From Gordonia westfalica (GTDB lineage Bacteria > Actinomycetota > Actinomycetes > Mycobacteriales > Mycobacteriaceae), in assembly GCF_900105725.1 (NCBI RefSeq), contig NZ_FNLM01000034.1:992001-1056000 (forward strand): 64,000 nt of DNA, in the 5' to 3' direction. Within the stretch, counting starts at the first letter, position 1, and every line of letters begins with the position of its first letter. A program made the position numbers and the translations under genes. Positions 51,343-61,584 of this stretch are shown here, piece by piece. A model generated the notes under the pieces. The model was not told the DNA's origin. It made no database searches and saw only the letters and a program-made list of their open reading frames with translations.

Positions 51343-52515
51343 TCAGCGCTTCATGAAGGACGGCACGTCGACGTCGTCGTCGTCGACGTGCACGGTGTTG
51401 CGGCGCGGCGCCTCCGGCTCACGCTCGGAACCGAACGGGTCACCCGATCCCTTGGGCATGTCGCCGAAGAGCGGGTCGCTCTTGGGCGGCGTCGACACCG
51501 ATCCGGCCTGCCCCTGGCCAACAGCCGAACGTCCGGACGCGGCGGGCACGTCGGAGCGCTTCTTCGGCGTACCGCCGTCGAATCCGGCGGCGATGACGGT
51601 GACGCGGACCTCGTCGCCGAGGTTGTCGTCGATCACGGTGCCGAAGATGATGTTGGCGTCCTCGTGGGCCGCCTCCTGGACCTGGGTGGCCGCGTTGTGG
51701 ATCTCGAACAGACCGAGGTCGCTGCCGCCGGCGATCGAGATCAGCACTCCCCGTGCACCTTCCATCGACGCCTCGAGGAGCGGTGAGTTGATCGCCGACT
51801 CGGCCGCCTTCTTGGCACGCTCCTCGCCGCGGGCCGACCCGATGCCCATCAGGGCGCTGCCCGCATCGCTCATCACACCCTTGACGTCGGCGAAGTCGAC
51901 GTTGATCAGGCCGGGCGTGGTGATCAGGTCGGTGATGCCCTGGACGCCGTTGAGGAGCACCTCGTCCGCGCTGCGGAAGGCATCCATCAGGCTCACCTGG
52001 GCGTCGCCGAGCTGCAGCAGGCGATCGTTCGGGATGACGATCAGGGTGTCGCAGGACTCGCGCAGCGCGGTGATGCCGGCCTCGGCCTGACCGCCACGAC
52101 GCTTGCCCTCGAACGAGAACGGACGGGTGACCACGCCGACGGTCAGCGCGCCGAGCTTGCGCGCGATCTGAGCGACCACCGGAGCACCACCCGTACCGGT
52201 GCCGCCGCCCTCGCCCGCGGTCACGAACACCATGTCCGCACCCTTGAGCAGTTCCTCGATCTCGTCACGGGCGTCCTCGGCGGCCCGCCGGCCGACCTCT
52301 GGGTCGGCGCCGGCACCCAGACCGCGGGTGGAGTCGCGACCGACGTCGAGCTTGACGTCGGCGTCACTCATGAGCAGAGCCTGCGCGTCGGTGTTGATCG
52401 CGATGAACTCGACTCCCTTGAGTCCCTGCTCGATCATGCGGTTGACGGCATTCACGCCGCCGCCGCCGATGCCGACGACCTTGATGACGGCCAGGTAGTT
52501 GTGCGGTGGCGTCAT
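51343..52515 (-). CDS. ftsZ: Cell division protein FtsZ
   Basis: A 390-residue tubulin-like GTPase that forms the Z ring. The GTP signature GGGTGTG is at 103-109 and the synergy loop [12 protein letters not shown] near 208-219. The C-terminal peptide [12 protein letters not shown] binds SepF and FtsW. GAGGAAGG lies just before the ATG. A 274-base gap separates it from ftsQ, which implies its own promoters. Confidence 0.98.
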   Translation of the reverse strand: MTPPHNYLAVIKVVGIGGGGVNAVNRMIEQGLKGVEFIAINTDAQALLMSDADVKLDVGRDSTRGLGAGADPEVGRRAAEDARDEIEELLKGADMVFVTAGEGGGTGTGGAPVVAQIARKLGALTVGVVTRPFSFEGKRRGGQAEAGITALRESCDTLIVIPNDRLLQLGDAQVSLMDAFRSADEVLLNGVQGITDLITTPGLINVDFADVKGVMSDAGSALMGIGSARGEERAKKAAESAINSPLLEASMEGARGVLISIAGGSDLGLFEIHNAATQVQEAAHEDANIIFGTVIDDNLGDEVRVTVIAAGFDGGTPKKRSDVPAASGRSAVGQGQAGSVSTPPKSDPLFGDMPKGSGDPFGSEREPEAPRRNTVHVDDDDVDVPSFMKR

Positions 52516-52789
52516 GCGCTCGCCTTCCTCGTAATGGGTCGTGCTCGGTGGTCCGGTGCTGATCTCTCAGCGCGTTCCGGTGCTGGTGTTCCAGTGCTCA
52601 GGTGCTGGCAAAACCCTAAACCTGAACCATAGATTTAGAGTTATGTCAAGTAGTTCGTTGTGGAGATGACGCTAGGCATCGGCGGCTCAGGTATCCACAA
52701 CAGCGCTCGGCGTGTCGGGAAGTCACACCCGAAATTCGGTGAAGTCGGCCGATCGTCAACGAATCTGGCGTCGCTCCGGACCGCTGGGA
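52516..52789 (-). promoter_or_regulatory. ftsQ-ftsZ intergenic region
   Basis: Between ftsQ and ftsZ, both on the minus strand. A perfect TTGACA (minus strand, 52644-52649) stands in an AT-rich stretch (52608-52660); TATGGT 12 bases further is too close for a normal -10. The same stretch holds CTAAA/TTTAG inverted arms (52616-52638). Between it and ftsZ are four variants of CCGGTGCTG/CAGTGCTCAGGTGCTG. It is the most likely site of ftsZ promoters. Confidence 0.45.
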
Positions 52790-53491
52790 TCACTTGTACG
52801 CCGGGAACTCGGGGCTCGACACGTTGTACATCTTGGCGTCCCGGCTCAACAGGTAGGTGAGGGTTCGAGCCTTCTCCGCTCCCCGATCGCTGTCGCCCCA
52901 CACGACCCGCCGGTTTCCGGCGAGGGTGAACTCGATGTCGACCGGCGAAGTCGCCGTCACCCGGATGACCTGTCGCGCCAGCGATTCCGGGAGTCCGGCG
53001 ACCGCGGTGATGGCCTCGCGGGTGGTCGGATCGGCCGGGCCCGGATCGGAGGTCTCGAGCACGGGGAGTTTGAGCACCTCGGGCGGCACGCCCTGGGCGC
53101 GCACGTAGTGGAGGAAGGACACCCCGGAACGGTCGAGGACATGGACCTCGTCCCCATTGGTGACGATCACGACCGGCACGCGCTCGACGACGGTGATGGT
53201 GAGCGACGACGGATAGGACCGCTGCACGCGGGCCGACTCGACGGACGGGATCGAGGCCACGCGTTGCGCGACGGCGCGGGTGTCGACCTGGAGCAGCGGC
53301 GTGCCCGGGGCGACCGCGGCGACGCGGAGGATCTCATCGGCCGGCACCGAACCGTTGTCCCGGATGTCGGTGCTGCGCACCGACATCAGCGGGGTCAGAT
53401 AAGCGATCAGGACCATCCCCACCCCGGCGGCGACGACCATGAGGGTGCCGAGGATCAGGCGCGACCGGCGTCGGGTCGGCCAGCGGATCAC
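52790..53491 (-). CDS. ftsQ: Cell division protein FtsQ
   Basis: A 233-residue bitopic protein: one membrane helix ([23 protein letters not shown], about 10-32), then the POTRA domain ([23 protein letters not shown]) and the beta domain (to the C-terminus). It is part of the FtsQLB divisome complex. The GTG at 53491 overlaps the murC stop as GTGA. Confidence 0.95.
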   Translation of the reverse strand: MIRWPTRRRSRLILGTLMVVAAGVGMVLIAYLTPLMSVRSTDIRDNGSVPADEILRVAAVAPGTPLLQVDTRAVAQRVASIPSVESARVQRSYPSSLTITVVERVPVVIVTNGDEVHVLDRSGVSFLHYVRAQGVPPEVLKLPVLETSDPGPADPTTREAITAVAGLPESLARQVIRVTATSPVDIEFTLAGNRRVVWGDSDRGAEKARTLTYLLSRDAKMYNVSSPEFPAYK

Positions 53492-55074
53492 GACACCCGT
53501 CCCGTGGGGTCCCCGTCGCCGGGGTCCTCACCGTTGTCCCGCCCGCCGAGCGCGGCGAGGATCTCGGGTCCCTGCATGGTGATGTCACCGGCACCCAGGG
53601 TCAGCACGATGTCGCCGGGACGGGCGAGTCCGGCGACCTGGCCGGCCAGTCGGGACACATCCGGCGCGAAGACCGACGGCGAGGTCAGCTTGTCGGCGAT
53701 CGTCCGACCGCTCACACCCGGGATCGGCTCCTCGCGGGCGCCGTAGACGTCGGCGACGACCACGGTGTCGGCGAGGTCGAGGGCGGCGGCGAACTCGTCC
53801 GCGAATTCGACCGTGCGCGAGTACAGATGGGGCTGGAAGACCGCGATGACCCGGCCGCGCGGCGAATCGGGCTCGGCCCGGGCGGCCATCATGGACTGGG
53901 CCGCGGACAGGACCGACCGCACCTCGGTCGGATGGTGGGCGTAGTCGTCGACCACCTCGACGCCGCCGCGGCGTCCGCGGAACTCGAAGCGGCGATGGAC
54001 GCCACCGAAGGCGCCGATCCCGGCGAGGATGCCGTTGAAGGCGCCCACCGCGTCGGCGCCGGCCGCGCCGTTCACCCGGACGGCACCGATCACCGCGGCC
54101 ATGGCGTTGAGCGCCATGTGTTCTCCCGGGAGCGGGAGGATGAGTTCGCGTTCGGCGATCATGCCGGTCTCATCGGCGGGACCGGTCACCGGCGCGGTGA
54201 AGCGGACCAGTGCCGCTCCCCCGGTGCCGCGCGGTTCCCACGACAGCAGCGTCGCCACGTTGGGCACGCCCGGCGCGAGCTCGGCATGGGTTCCCCGGCC
54301 GTAGCCGACGACCGTGACCCCCCGCCTGGCGAGGGCGCCCCGGACCCGTCCGGCCAACGCGGCCGAACCGGGGTCGTCGAGGCAGACCACGAGGGTGCCG
54401 CCGGTCCGGATGCGGTCGGTGAACTTGTCGAACACCTCCACGTAGGCCTCGATGGACCCGAAGAAGTCGAGATGGTCGGCGTCGATGTTGGTGACGGCGA
54501 CGACGTCGGGGCTGTACTCGAGCAGCGACCCGTCGCTCTCGTCGGCCTCGGCCACGAAGACCGGGTCGCCGCCGTGATGGGCGTTGGTGCCGGACTCGTT
54601 GAGCTCGCCGCCGATCGCGAACGACGGGTCGCTCCCGGCGTGCTGGAGTGCGACGACCGCCATCGAGGTGGTCGAGGTCTTGCCATGGGTCCCGGCGAGC
54701 AGGAGCGTCCGGTCCCCCTCCATGAGCTGCGCGAGCACGCGCGGGCGCAACAGGATCGGGATCCCCCGCGAACGGGCGGCCACCAGCTCGGGGTTGGTCT
54801 TGGGGATCGCGGCATGGGTGGTCACCACCACCGACGGACCGCCCGGGATCTGGTCCAGCGCCGACGGGTCGTGGCCCACCTGGACGCGGGCCCCACGCGT
54901 GCGGAGTTCGAGGATTCCGCGACTGTTCTTGGCGTCCGATCCGGACACCTGGCCGCCGCGGGCCAGGAGGATTCGCGCGAGTCCGGACATTCCGGCGCCG
55001 CCGATGCCGACCATGTGCACGCGGGCCAGTTGCGGCGGCAGTCCTCCGGTTCCCACTGTCGTGCCCTCGCTCAT
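53488..55074 (-). CDS. murC: UDP-N-acetylmuramate--L-alanine ligase MurC
   Basis: A 528-residue ligase that adds L-Ala to UDP-MurNAc. The N-terminal nucleotide fold contains [10 protein letters not shown] (22-31), the ATP loop GTHGKTST is at 128-135 and the metal and substrate region [10 protein letters not shown] follows. The C-terminal domain ends in a Glu/Asp-rich tail. The ATG at 55074 has AGGAGGTGA upstream, so it is preferred over longer starts. It is between murG and ftsQ. Confidence 0.97.
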   Translation of the reverse strand: MSEGTTVGTGGLPPQLARVHMVGIGGAGMSGLARILLARGGQVSGSDAKNSRGILELRTRGARVQVGHDPSALDQIPGGPSVVVTTHAAIPKTNPELVAARSRGIPILLRPRVLAQLMEGDRTLLLAGTHGKTSTTSMAVVALQHAGSDPSFAIGGELNESGTNAHHGGDPVFVAEADESDGSLLEYSPDVVAVTNIDADHLDFFGSIEAYVEVFDKFTDRIRTGGTLVVCLDDPGSAALAGRVRGALARRGVTVVGYGRGTHAELAPGVPNVATLLSWEPRGTGGAALVRFTAPVTGPADETGMIAERELILPLPGEHMALNAMAAVIGAVRVNGAAGADAVGAFNGILAGIGAFGGVHRRFEFRGRRGGVEVVDDYAHHPTEVRSVLSAAQSMMAARAEPDSPRGRVIAVFQPHLYSRTVEFADEFAAALDLADTVVVADVYGAREEPIPGVSGRTIADKLTSPSVFAPDVSRLAGQVAGLARPGDIVLTLGAGDITMQGPEILAALGGRDNGEDPGDGDPTGRVS

Positions 55075-55130
55075 GTCGTCACCTCCTGCACCGGTCCCGG
55101 TCGTCTCGTCGTCCACGTTCCGTCCAATTG

Positions 55131-56366
55131 TCACTGTTCGCCGGCCGATCGTCGGGAACGAAACGCCTTCCGCGACGGGCCCCGACCCGCACGGAACCCG
55201 CGTGCGAGTTCGAGCGCGGCGTCGGCGACGGCCGCGGCGGCATCGCGATGACCCGTGCCGGCGGCGGCCGCCGACATCTTCTGCAACCGTTCCGCGTCCT
55301 GCAGCAGGGCCGGCACCTCGCGTGCCACCCACTCCGGGTTCACCGCCGCGTCCTCGATGATGAGTCCGCCGCCGGCCTCGACCACCGGCAGCGCGTTGAG
55401 CCGTTGTTCGCCGTTGCCGTGCGGCAGCGGCACGTAGATGGCGGGCAGACCGGTCGCCGACACCTCGGCTACGGTCATCGCGCCGGACCGGCACATCACC
55501 AGATCTGCTGCGGCATAGGCGAGATCCATCCGCTTGAGGTAGCCGACGCCGCGGTACGGCGGCGCGCCGTCGACGACGACCGGATCGATCGAGTTCTTGG
55601 GTCCGTAGGCGTGCAGAACGCCGATACCCGCTTTCCCGAGCGCCTCGGCCGCTCCCGAGACGGACTCGTTGAGTCGTTGCGCGCCTTGGGAACCGCCGAA
55701 GACCAGCAGCGTGGGCGCGTCCTCGTCGAGCCCGAAGTAGTGCCGCGCCTTGGCGCGCAGGGCCGGACGGTCGAGTTCGGTGAGCACACCGCGGACAGGC
55801 ATGCCGACGACCGTCGCGTCCAGGCCCGAACCGTCGACGGCGGCCAGCACACGGTCGGCGAACCGTGCGCCCACCTTGTTGGCGATGCCCGCCGAGGCGT
55901 TCGCCTCATGGATGACGATCGGGATGCGGTTGCGTCCGCGCATGTGCAGCTGCGCGGCCAGGTAGGCGGGCACCGACACGTAGCCGCCGAAGCCGATGAC
56001 GACGTCGGCATCCACGTCGGCGAGCACCTTGCGGGTCGCGGCGACCGAGGACACAAGGCGGCCGGGGGTCTTGGCCAGATCCATCCCGGGTTTGCGCGGC
56101 AGCGGGACCGGCGGGATCAGGCGGAGGTCGTAACCCCGCTCGGGGACCAGGTTGACCTCGAGTCCGCGGTTGGTCCCGAGTGCGGTGACGCGGGCCGTCG
56201 GGTCGATGCGGGTGATCGCGTCGGCCACGGCGAGCGCGGGTTCGATGTGTCCGGCGGTCCCGCCGCCGGCGACGACCACCGACAACGGCCGCCCACCCGG
56301 GCCTCCGGTCGTATCAGATTGTGCTGCACCCGAACTCACCGGCGTTGCCACTCCATTTCCAGCCAC
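55131..56366 (-). CDS. murG: Lipid II synthase MurG
   Basis: A 411-residue GT28 glycosyltransferase that adds GlcNAc to lipid I at the inner face of the membrane. The donor-side motif GGGTAGH is at 34-40 and FGGSQGA with [10 protein letters not shown] further on, both diagnostic. Compared with the E. coli enzyme (355 residues) it has an extra N-terminus of about 28 residues and a basic C-terminal tail. The gap to murC is 56 bases. Confidence 0.96.
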   Translation of the reverse strand: MAGNGVATPVSSGAAQSDTTGGPGGRPLSVVVAGGGTAGHIEPALAVADAITRIDPTARVTALGTNRGLEVNLVPERGYDLRLIPPVPLPRKPGMDLAKTPGRLVSSVAATRKVLADVDADVVIGFGGYVSVPAYLAAQLHMRGRNRIPIVIHEANASAGIANKVGARFADRVLAAVDGSGLDATVVGMPVRGVLTELDRPALRAKARHYFGLDEDAPTLLVFGGSQGAQRLNESVSGAAEALGKAGIGVLHAYGPKNSIDPVVVDGAPPYRGVGYLKRMDLAYAAADLVMCRSGAMTVAEVSATGLPAIYVPLPHGNGEQRLNALPVVEAGGGLIIEDAAVNPEWVAREVPALLQDAERLQKMSAAAAGTGHRDAAAAVADAALELARGFRAGRGPSRKAFRSRRSAGEQ

Positions 56367-56417
56367 TGTGCACGTCTGTTCCCCCGCCGCACCTCTCGGT
56401 GTGCCGCGGGCGCCGGG

Positions 56418-58304
56418 TCAGCGGCGTCCCGCGCGGCCGTATGTCGGCCGATCGCGCCCGGGGTCGGCGGACCGCGGCGTACGCGGCTGATGCGCGCCCG
56501 CCCGCCATCCCGGTGACGCCGAGCGACGTGCAGTGCCGGCGCCGGGATACCCGCCACGGTAGTCGACGCCCACTCGTGTCGACGGCGCAGGTCGGGTGCG
56601 TCCGCCCGCTGCGGTGCGCCGTGCGGACGCACCCCGTGCGGGCGCCGGTTCGGGGGCCTTTGTCCGTTTCCACGGCATCGTGAAGCGACCCCGGCTCGGG
56701 GCCGGCTCGGCCGGTCGACCACGCCGGTTCGACGCTCCGGTCCGCCCGGTGGCCGCCGCCCGTCCCGGTGCGGCGGAGCGGCCGGTACCGCGGCCGCCCG
56801 ACGACCGTCGCTGGTCGAGGCGATCACGCAGGGTCTCCGCCCGCGACTGCCGATAGGCCACCGGCGGCTGGAGGCGCAGCACGCGCGCGAGCCGTCCCGG
56901 CGTCCCGGTGGTGAGCGCCGCGACCGCCTCGGGTTCGTGTCGTGCGGCGTTGGCCAGGAGGCCGAGCATCGCGAGCACCGTCAGCGTCGAGGTACCGCCG
57001 GCCGAGATGAGCGGCAGCTGGATACCGGTGACCGGCAGCAGCCCGATCACGTAGCCGATGTTGATGAACGCCTGGGCGAGGATCAGCACGGTGATGGTCG
57101 CGGTCATGAGACGCAGGAACGGGTCGGTGGACCGGTGCGCGATGCGGAACCCGATGTATCCCAGCAGCACGAACAGGAAGACCACCAACAAGCCGCCGAG
57201 GAGGCCGAGTTCCTCACCGATGATGGCGAAGATGAAGTCGTTGTGCGCGTTGGGCAGATAGTTCCACTTGGCGCTGGACTGGCCGAGGCCCACACCGAAC
57301 ACACCACCGTTGGCCAGTGCATACGTCGCCTGGCGCGCCTGATAACCGGCACCCTGCGGGTCGTCGATGCCGCCGAGGAAGCTCATCACGCGCTGCGACC
57401 GGTAGCCCTCGGCGAGCGCGAGGATCACCGCGAGGACCACGCCGGACACGGCGAACGCGGAGAAGACCTTGATCGGCAGGCCCGCGAACCAGAGCATCGC
57501 GCCGACGATGATTGCGATGGTGATCGTCGTGGAGAGGTTCGGCTCGAGGATGATCAGCACGCAGACCAGCATCGCGACCGGGACCAGCGGGATCAGGAGT
57601 TCCTTGATCGACGCGTTGTCACGGCGCCGCGACGCCAACAGATGCGCGCCCCAGAGACAGAGCGCCACCTTCACCAGCTCCGAGGGCTGCACCGACACAC
57701 CCGCGATGATGAACCAGCGCCGCGCACCCTGGCTGAGCACGCCGATGCCGGGGATGAGCACCAGGCCGAGCAGCAGGATGGTGATCGCCATCGACGGCGC
57801 GGCGAAGCGCCGGAGCAGCCGGATGGGGACGCGCAGCATCAGGTAGAAGACGACGAGACCGAGTCCGGCGAAGATGACCTGCGTCGTGAACAGTCCGTAG
57901 GCCGAGCCGTCCTCGGAATACCCCTCCACCGACGACGCCGACAACACCATCACCAGCCCGAAGGTGGTGAGCAGGAAGGCCATCGTGAGGACCAGCTGAT
58001 ACGACGCCAGCGGCCGCGCCAGCAGGTTGCGGACGGCTTCGACGATCAACGCCGGGAGCGAGGCGGTCACCGATGCGGCGGTCGAGGCCGCCGCGGAGAC
58101 GTCCGCGGCCGGCTTCGACAGCGCGGCCGCGCGTTCCGCCGCCTTCCGCCGTACGGCGCCGGACCTGCTCTCGTCCGTGCCGTCCCGGTCCTCGTCCGTC
58201 ATGTCGTCGGACACATCGTCGTCGAATACATCATCGTCGAACGTGCCCTCGTCGTCGAAGGTGTTGTGGTCGACCGCGGTCTTGTCGCTGCTCACGCGAC
58301 TCAC
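56418..58304 (-). CDS. ftsW: SEDS glycosyltransferase FtsW with long C-terminal tail
   Basis: A 628-residue SEDS protein that polymerises septal peptidoglycan together with FtsI. Ten membrane helices span about residues 100-460; the key loop with GVLSQGARRWF and the PLISAGGTS motif near the end are present. The first 95 residues are acidic (FDDDVFDDDVSDDM) and the last about 160 residues are rich in Arg, Pro, Ala and Gly. The long cytosolic tail is typical of Mycobacteriales, where it binds FtsZ. The GTG at 58304 overlaps the murD stop (GTGA). Confidence 0.95.
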   Translation of the reverse strand: MSRVSSDKTAVDHNTFDDEGTFDDDVFDDDVSDDMTDEDRDGTDESRSGAVRRKAAERAAALSKPAADVSAAASTAASVTASLPALIVEAVRNLLARPLASYQLVLTMAFLLTTFGLVMVLSASSVEGYSEDGSAYGLFTTQVIFAGLGLVVFYLMLRVPIRLLRRFAAPSMAITILLLGLVLIPGIGVLSQGARRWFIIAGVSVQPSELVKVALCLWGAHLLASRRRDNASIKELLIPLVPVAMLVCVLIILEPNLSTTITIAIIVGAMLWFAGLPIKVFSAFAVSGVVLAVILALAEGYRSQRVMSFLGGIDDPQGAGYQARQATYALANGGVFGVGLGQSSAKWNYLPNAHNDFIFAIIGEELGLLGGLLVVFLFVLLGYIGFRIAHRSTDPFLRLMTATITVLILAQAFINIGYVIGLLPVTGIQLPLISAGGTSTLTVLAMLGLLANAARHEPEAVAALTTGTPGRLARVLRLQPPVAYRQSRAETLRDRLDQRRSSGGRGTGRSAAPGRAAATGRTGASNRRGRPAEPAPSRGRFTMPWKRTKAPEPAPARGASARRTAAGGRTRPAPSTRVGVDYRGGYPGAGTARRSASPGWRAGAHQPRTPRSADPGRDRPTYGRAGRR

Positions 58305-59875
58305 CGAGAGGCGGAGGTGCCGGCGATGTCCACTGCGGCGCGCGCGAACGCGTCACCGCGCCGGCCGTAACCGGCGAACATGTCCAGCGAGGCCGCGGCG
58401 GGTGCGAGGAGCACCGCGTCGGGCGCCGGGTCGCTCGCAGCGGCGAGCTCCCAGGCCTCGGCGACCGCCCGATCCATCACGGCGATGGCGGTGTCTGACT
58501 CCGAGGCTTCTGCCGACGACGACTGCGTCGACATGAGGACGGGTTCGGTCTGACCCTGGCGATGCACGTTCACCGTGCCATCGTCCCCTGTGAATACTGT
58601 GACTGTTGGGACTTCTGGGGCGTGTCGCGCGATCGCTTCGACGACCAGGTCACGATCCCGGCCGATGGCGACGACGCCGGCGAGCCGATCACCGACCGCG
58701 GTGAGCATCCCGTCCATCGACGCACCCTTGAGCAGACCACCGGCGATCAGCACCACCCGGTCGTACGCCGCGACCGCGGCCTGGGCCGCGTGGGGGTTGG
58801 TCGCCTTGGAATCGTCGACGAAGCGGATGCCGTCGCGGGTCGCCACCACCTCGCCGCGATGTGCGGCCGGACGGAAGTCGGTCAGCGCCGCCTCGACGGC
58901 GTCGCGCCCGACCCCGATCGCCAGAGCGAGGGCGGCGGCGGCGAGGGCGTCGGCGAGACCGGACGGTCCGGCCGGGTGTACGGCGTCGGCTGGTAGCAGG
59001 CGGCCCGCACCGAACGCGAGGTCGACCAGATGGCCATCCTCGACGCCCAGCTGACCGTCCCGCGGGACGTTCAGGGTGAATCCGACGCGGCGTCCCGCGC
59101 CCGGCAGTCCCGACGCGACCGCGTCGTCGAGACCGACTACCGCGATGTCGCCGCGCAGCGCACCGGCCTTGGCCAGCGCGTAGGCGTCGAAGGTGCCGTG
59201 CCAGTCGAGATGGTCCTCGGCGACGTTGAGGACCACGCCCGCCGCCGGGGTGACCGACGGCGCCCAGTGCAGCTGAAACGACGACAACTCGGCGCACAGG
59301 ACGTCGACGCGGGGCGTCGCGCGCATGGCGTCGAGGACCGGCAGGCCGATGTTGCCGCAGGCCGCACCGGAACGGCCCGAGCGTTCGACGATGTCGGCGA
59401 GCATCGACGTGGTCGTGGTCTTGCCGTTGGTCCCGGTGACGACCAGCCAGGTGCGCGGCTCGCCGAGCAGGCCCGCGGCGTCGACGCGCCAGGCCAGCTC
59501 GACCTCGCCCCACACCGGCACGCCGCCCGCCGCCGCCCGGGCGACGAGGTCGTGCGTCGGGGCGAACCCCGGCGAGACGATGACGACGGCGGTGTCGGCG
59601 GTCCACGACGGGTCGGCGAGCAGATCGGCGATCGCGACCGCCTCGGCGCCCTGCGAGATCAGCTCGGCGGCCCCGGCCACGGCGGCGACCGCCGACTCCC
59701 GGCCGGCGGCGTCGGCGTCCCGCGAGGCGAAGCGGTCGTCGGCGAGTACGACGTGGACGTCGCGGGTCATCAGGTACCGGGCCGCCGACATGCCGGCCGT
59801 ACCCGCCCCGCCGATCACCACGGTCCGGCCGGTCAACCCCAGCGGATCGGTGCCGGCACCGGCCGGGTCAGCCAT
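58301..59875 (-). CDS. murD: UDP-MurNAc-L-Ala--D-Glu ligase MurD
   Basis: A 524-residue ligase that adds D-glutamate. The nucleotide fold [14 protein letters not shown] is at about 22-35, the ATP loop GTNGKTTT at 148-155, and [10 protein letters not shown] in the C-terminal domain. A Ser/Glu-rich insertion near residue 470 is longer than in E. coli, as in mycobacterial MurD. The ATG at 59875 overlaps mraY by eight bases; an upstream extension is ignored because conservation begins here. Confidence 0.95.
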   Translation of the reverse strand: MADPAGAGTDPLGLTGRTVVIGGAGTAGMSAARYLMTRDVHVVLADDRFASRDADAAGRESAVAAVAGAAELISQGAEAVAIADLLADPSWTADTAVVIVSPGFAPTHDLVARAAAGGVPVWGEVELAWRVDAAGLLGEPRTWLVVTGTNGKTTTTSMLADIVERSGRSGAACGNIGLPVLDAMRATPRVDVLCAELSSFQLHWAPSVTPAAGVVLNVAEDHLDWHGTFDAYALAKAGALRGDIAVVGLDDAVASGLPGAGRRVGFTLNVPRDGQLGVEDGHLVDLAFGAGRLLPADAVHPAGPSGLADALAAAALALAIGVGRDAVEAALTDFRPAAHRGEVVATRDGIRFVDDSKATNPHAAQAAVAAYDRVVLIAGGLLKGASMDGMLTAVGDRLAGVVAIGRDRDLVVEAIARHAPEVPTVTVFTGDDGTVNVHRQGQTEPVLMSTQSSSAEASESDTAIAVMDRAVAEAWELAAASDPAPDAVLLAPAAASLDMFAGYGRRGDAFARAAVDIAGTSASR

Positions 59876-60965
59876 TGGCGGTGAGGAACTCGCCGTAGAA
59901 CAGCGACAGGCCCAGTGCACAGGCTATGGCCGTCAGTAACCAGAATCTGATGATCACCGTGGTCTCGGCCCACCCGCCCAGTTCGAAGTGGTGGTGGAAC
60001 GGCGCCATTCGGAAGACGCGCCGGCCCGTGGTGCGGAAGAAGGCGATCTGGATGACCACCGACATGATCTCGGCGACGAACAGCGCGCCGATGACGACCG
60101 CGAGGAGTTCGGTGCGGGTCGTGATGGACAGGCCGGCGAGCATGCCGCCGAGCGCCAGCGATCCGGTGTCGCCCATGAAGATCTTGGCGGGTGCGGCGTT
60201 CCACCACAGGAAGCCGAGGCATGCGCCGCCGCCGGCCACCGCGATGATCGCGAGGTCGAGGGGGTCGCGGACCTGGTAGCACCCCGTAGGGATGTCGCTG
60301 GGCGGCTTGGCACCGCCGGCACAGGCGTTGACGAACTGGAAGAACGTCACGAGGACGTAGGACCCGAGGACCATCGCCATCGACCCGGCGGCCAGGCCGT
60401 CGAGTCCGTCGGTGAAGTTCACCGCGTTGGACCAGGCGGCGACCACCAGCCAGCAGAAGATCACGAAGACCACCGCGCCGAGGCCGATGGCGTTGATGTC
60501 GCGAACATAGCTGAGGTGGGTGCTGGCCGGGGTGAGGCCGTAGTCGTTGCGGAACTGCAGCACGAGGATGCCGAACAGGATCGCGGCGATGAACTGCCCG
60601 ATCGACTTGGCGGTCTTGTTCAGTCCCAGGTTGCGGTGCTTGCGGATCTTGATGATGTCGTCGAGGAAGCCGACGATGCCCAGCGCGGTCGCGAGGCCGA
60701 GCACGAGCAGGCCCGACGCGGTGGGACCGTTGCCGCCGTCGGTGAACAGGCCGACCAGATGAGAACCGAAGTAGCCCGCCCACAGTGCGGCGAGGATCGC
60801 GACGCCGCCCATCGACGGCGTGCCGCGCTTGGTCTGATGGCTCTTGGGGCCCTCGACCCGGATCTCCTGGCCGAATCCCTGACGGGAGAACACCTTGATG
60901 AGCACGGGGGTCAGCAGGATCGACACCGCGATCGCGATCGCACCTGCGAGGAGGATCTGAGTCAC
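59868..60965 (-). CDS. mraY: Phospho-MurNAc-pentapeptide transferase MraY
   Basis: A 365-residue polytopic enzyme that moves phospho-MurNAc-pentapeptide to undecaprenyl phosphate, forming lipid I. About ten membrane helices; the Asp motif [11 protein letters not shown] and [13 protein letters not shown] are active-site blocks, and [11 protein letters not shown] is the typical C-terminal motif. The GTG start is 94 bases after the MurF-like gene. No other gene lies in that gap. Confidence 0.97.
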   Translation of the reverse strand: MTQILLAGAIAIAVSILLTPVLIKVFSRQGFGQEIRVEGPKSHQTKRGTPSMGGVAILAALWAGYFGSHLVGLFTDGGNGPTASGLLVLGLATALGIVGFLDDIIKIRKHRNLGLNKTAKSIGQFIAAILFGILVLQFRNDYGLTPASTHLSYVRDINAIGLGAVVFVIFCWLVVAAWSNAVNFTDGLDGLAAGSMAMVLGSYVLVTFFQFVNACAGGAKPPSDIPTGCYQVRDPLDLAIIAVAGGGACLGFLWWNAAPAKIFMGDTGSLALGGMLAGLSITTRTELLAVVIGALFVAEIMSVVIQIAFFRTTGRRVFRMAPFHHHFELGGWAETTVIIRFWLLTAIACALGLSLFYGEFLTANG

Positions 60966-61059
60966 CGTGCTGCCCTCGTGTTCGCTCGTCCGTTCCCGGC
61001 CACGCTCTTCTCTCCGACTCTGTTCACTGTTCCCGGCCGGCGCGCCTCATCGCGCGCCC

Positions 61060-61584
61060 TCATGGTGCGGTCCGTTCGCCACCGGGACCGCCGTCGGCCT
61101 CGTGGCGGATCTGCCATCCGCAGTTCGTGCTCCAGGCCGTGACCACCGAATCGAGGTCGGCGTTCGCGGCCGCGAGGAGGATGACATCCCCGGCCGCGGG
61201 CCGCCAGTCGGGGTCGGTGTCGACGAGCGCCGCGGCCGCCTCGACCGATTCGACGATGCGCGCCTCGTCGCCCCAGGAACCCTCCATCACGGCGCCCTGG
61301 TGCAGGGCGTGCACCGATCTGGAGTCGCCCACGCAGAGAGTCTTGTCGACGGCCAGCCGGACGGCCAGGCGTCCGAGGAGATCGTGCTCGACGACACGCT
61401 GGTTCTCCGGGATTCCCTCGGGCGTGGCGACCTCGGCGATGATCGCCCAGGTGCGCGGCCGGTCTTCGACCGTGCTGCCCCGCATCGCACCCGCGTGTTC
61501 GGCGAGCCGGCGGATGAGGAGGCGTGCGTCGTCGACCGTCACCGGCGTATCCCCGCGGATCACCGTGACGAACGGTTCGGTCAT
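61060..61584 (-). CDS. Short MurF C-terminal-domain-like protein in the place of murF
   Basis: A 174-residue protein overlapping the murE stop by ATGA, at the place where murF should be. Residues about 45-155 resemble the third (C-terminal) domain of MurF: WAIIAEVATPEGIPEN, EHDLLGRLAVRL, GDSRSVHALHQGAVMEGSWG. The first two MurF domains, including the ATP loop GTxGKT, are absent. Substrate motifs of domain three are changed: the usual DDAYNANP is VDDARLLIR, and the late conserved lysine of VKAS is lost (ILLAAAN). So it cannot be a ligase by itself. It may be a degenerate paralogue or a small accessory protein; a full murF must be elsewhere in the genome. Confidence 0.75.
   Translation of the reverse strand: MTEPFVTVIRGDTPVTVDDARLLIRRLAEHAGAMRGSTVEDRPRTWAIIAEVATPEGIPENQRVVEHDLLGRLAVRLAVDKTLCVGDSRSVHALHQGAVMEGSWGDEARIVESVEAAAALVDTDPDWRPAAGDVILLAAANADLDSVVTAWSTNCGWQIRHEADGGPGGERTAP

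Noticed and set aside
58470..58610. Ser-rich insertion in MurD as a novelty
   Set aside because: M. tuberculosis MurD has a comparable extra stretch at this place, so it is a feature of the order.
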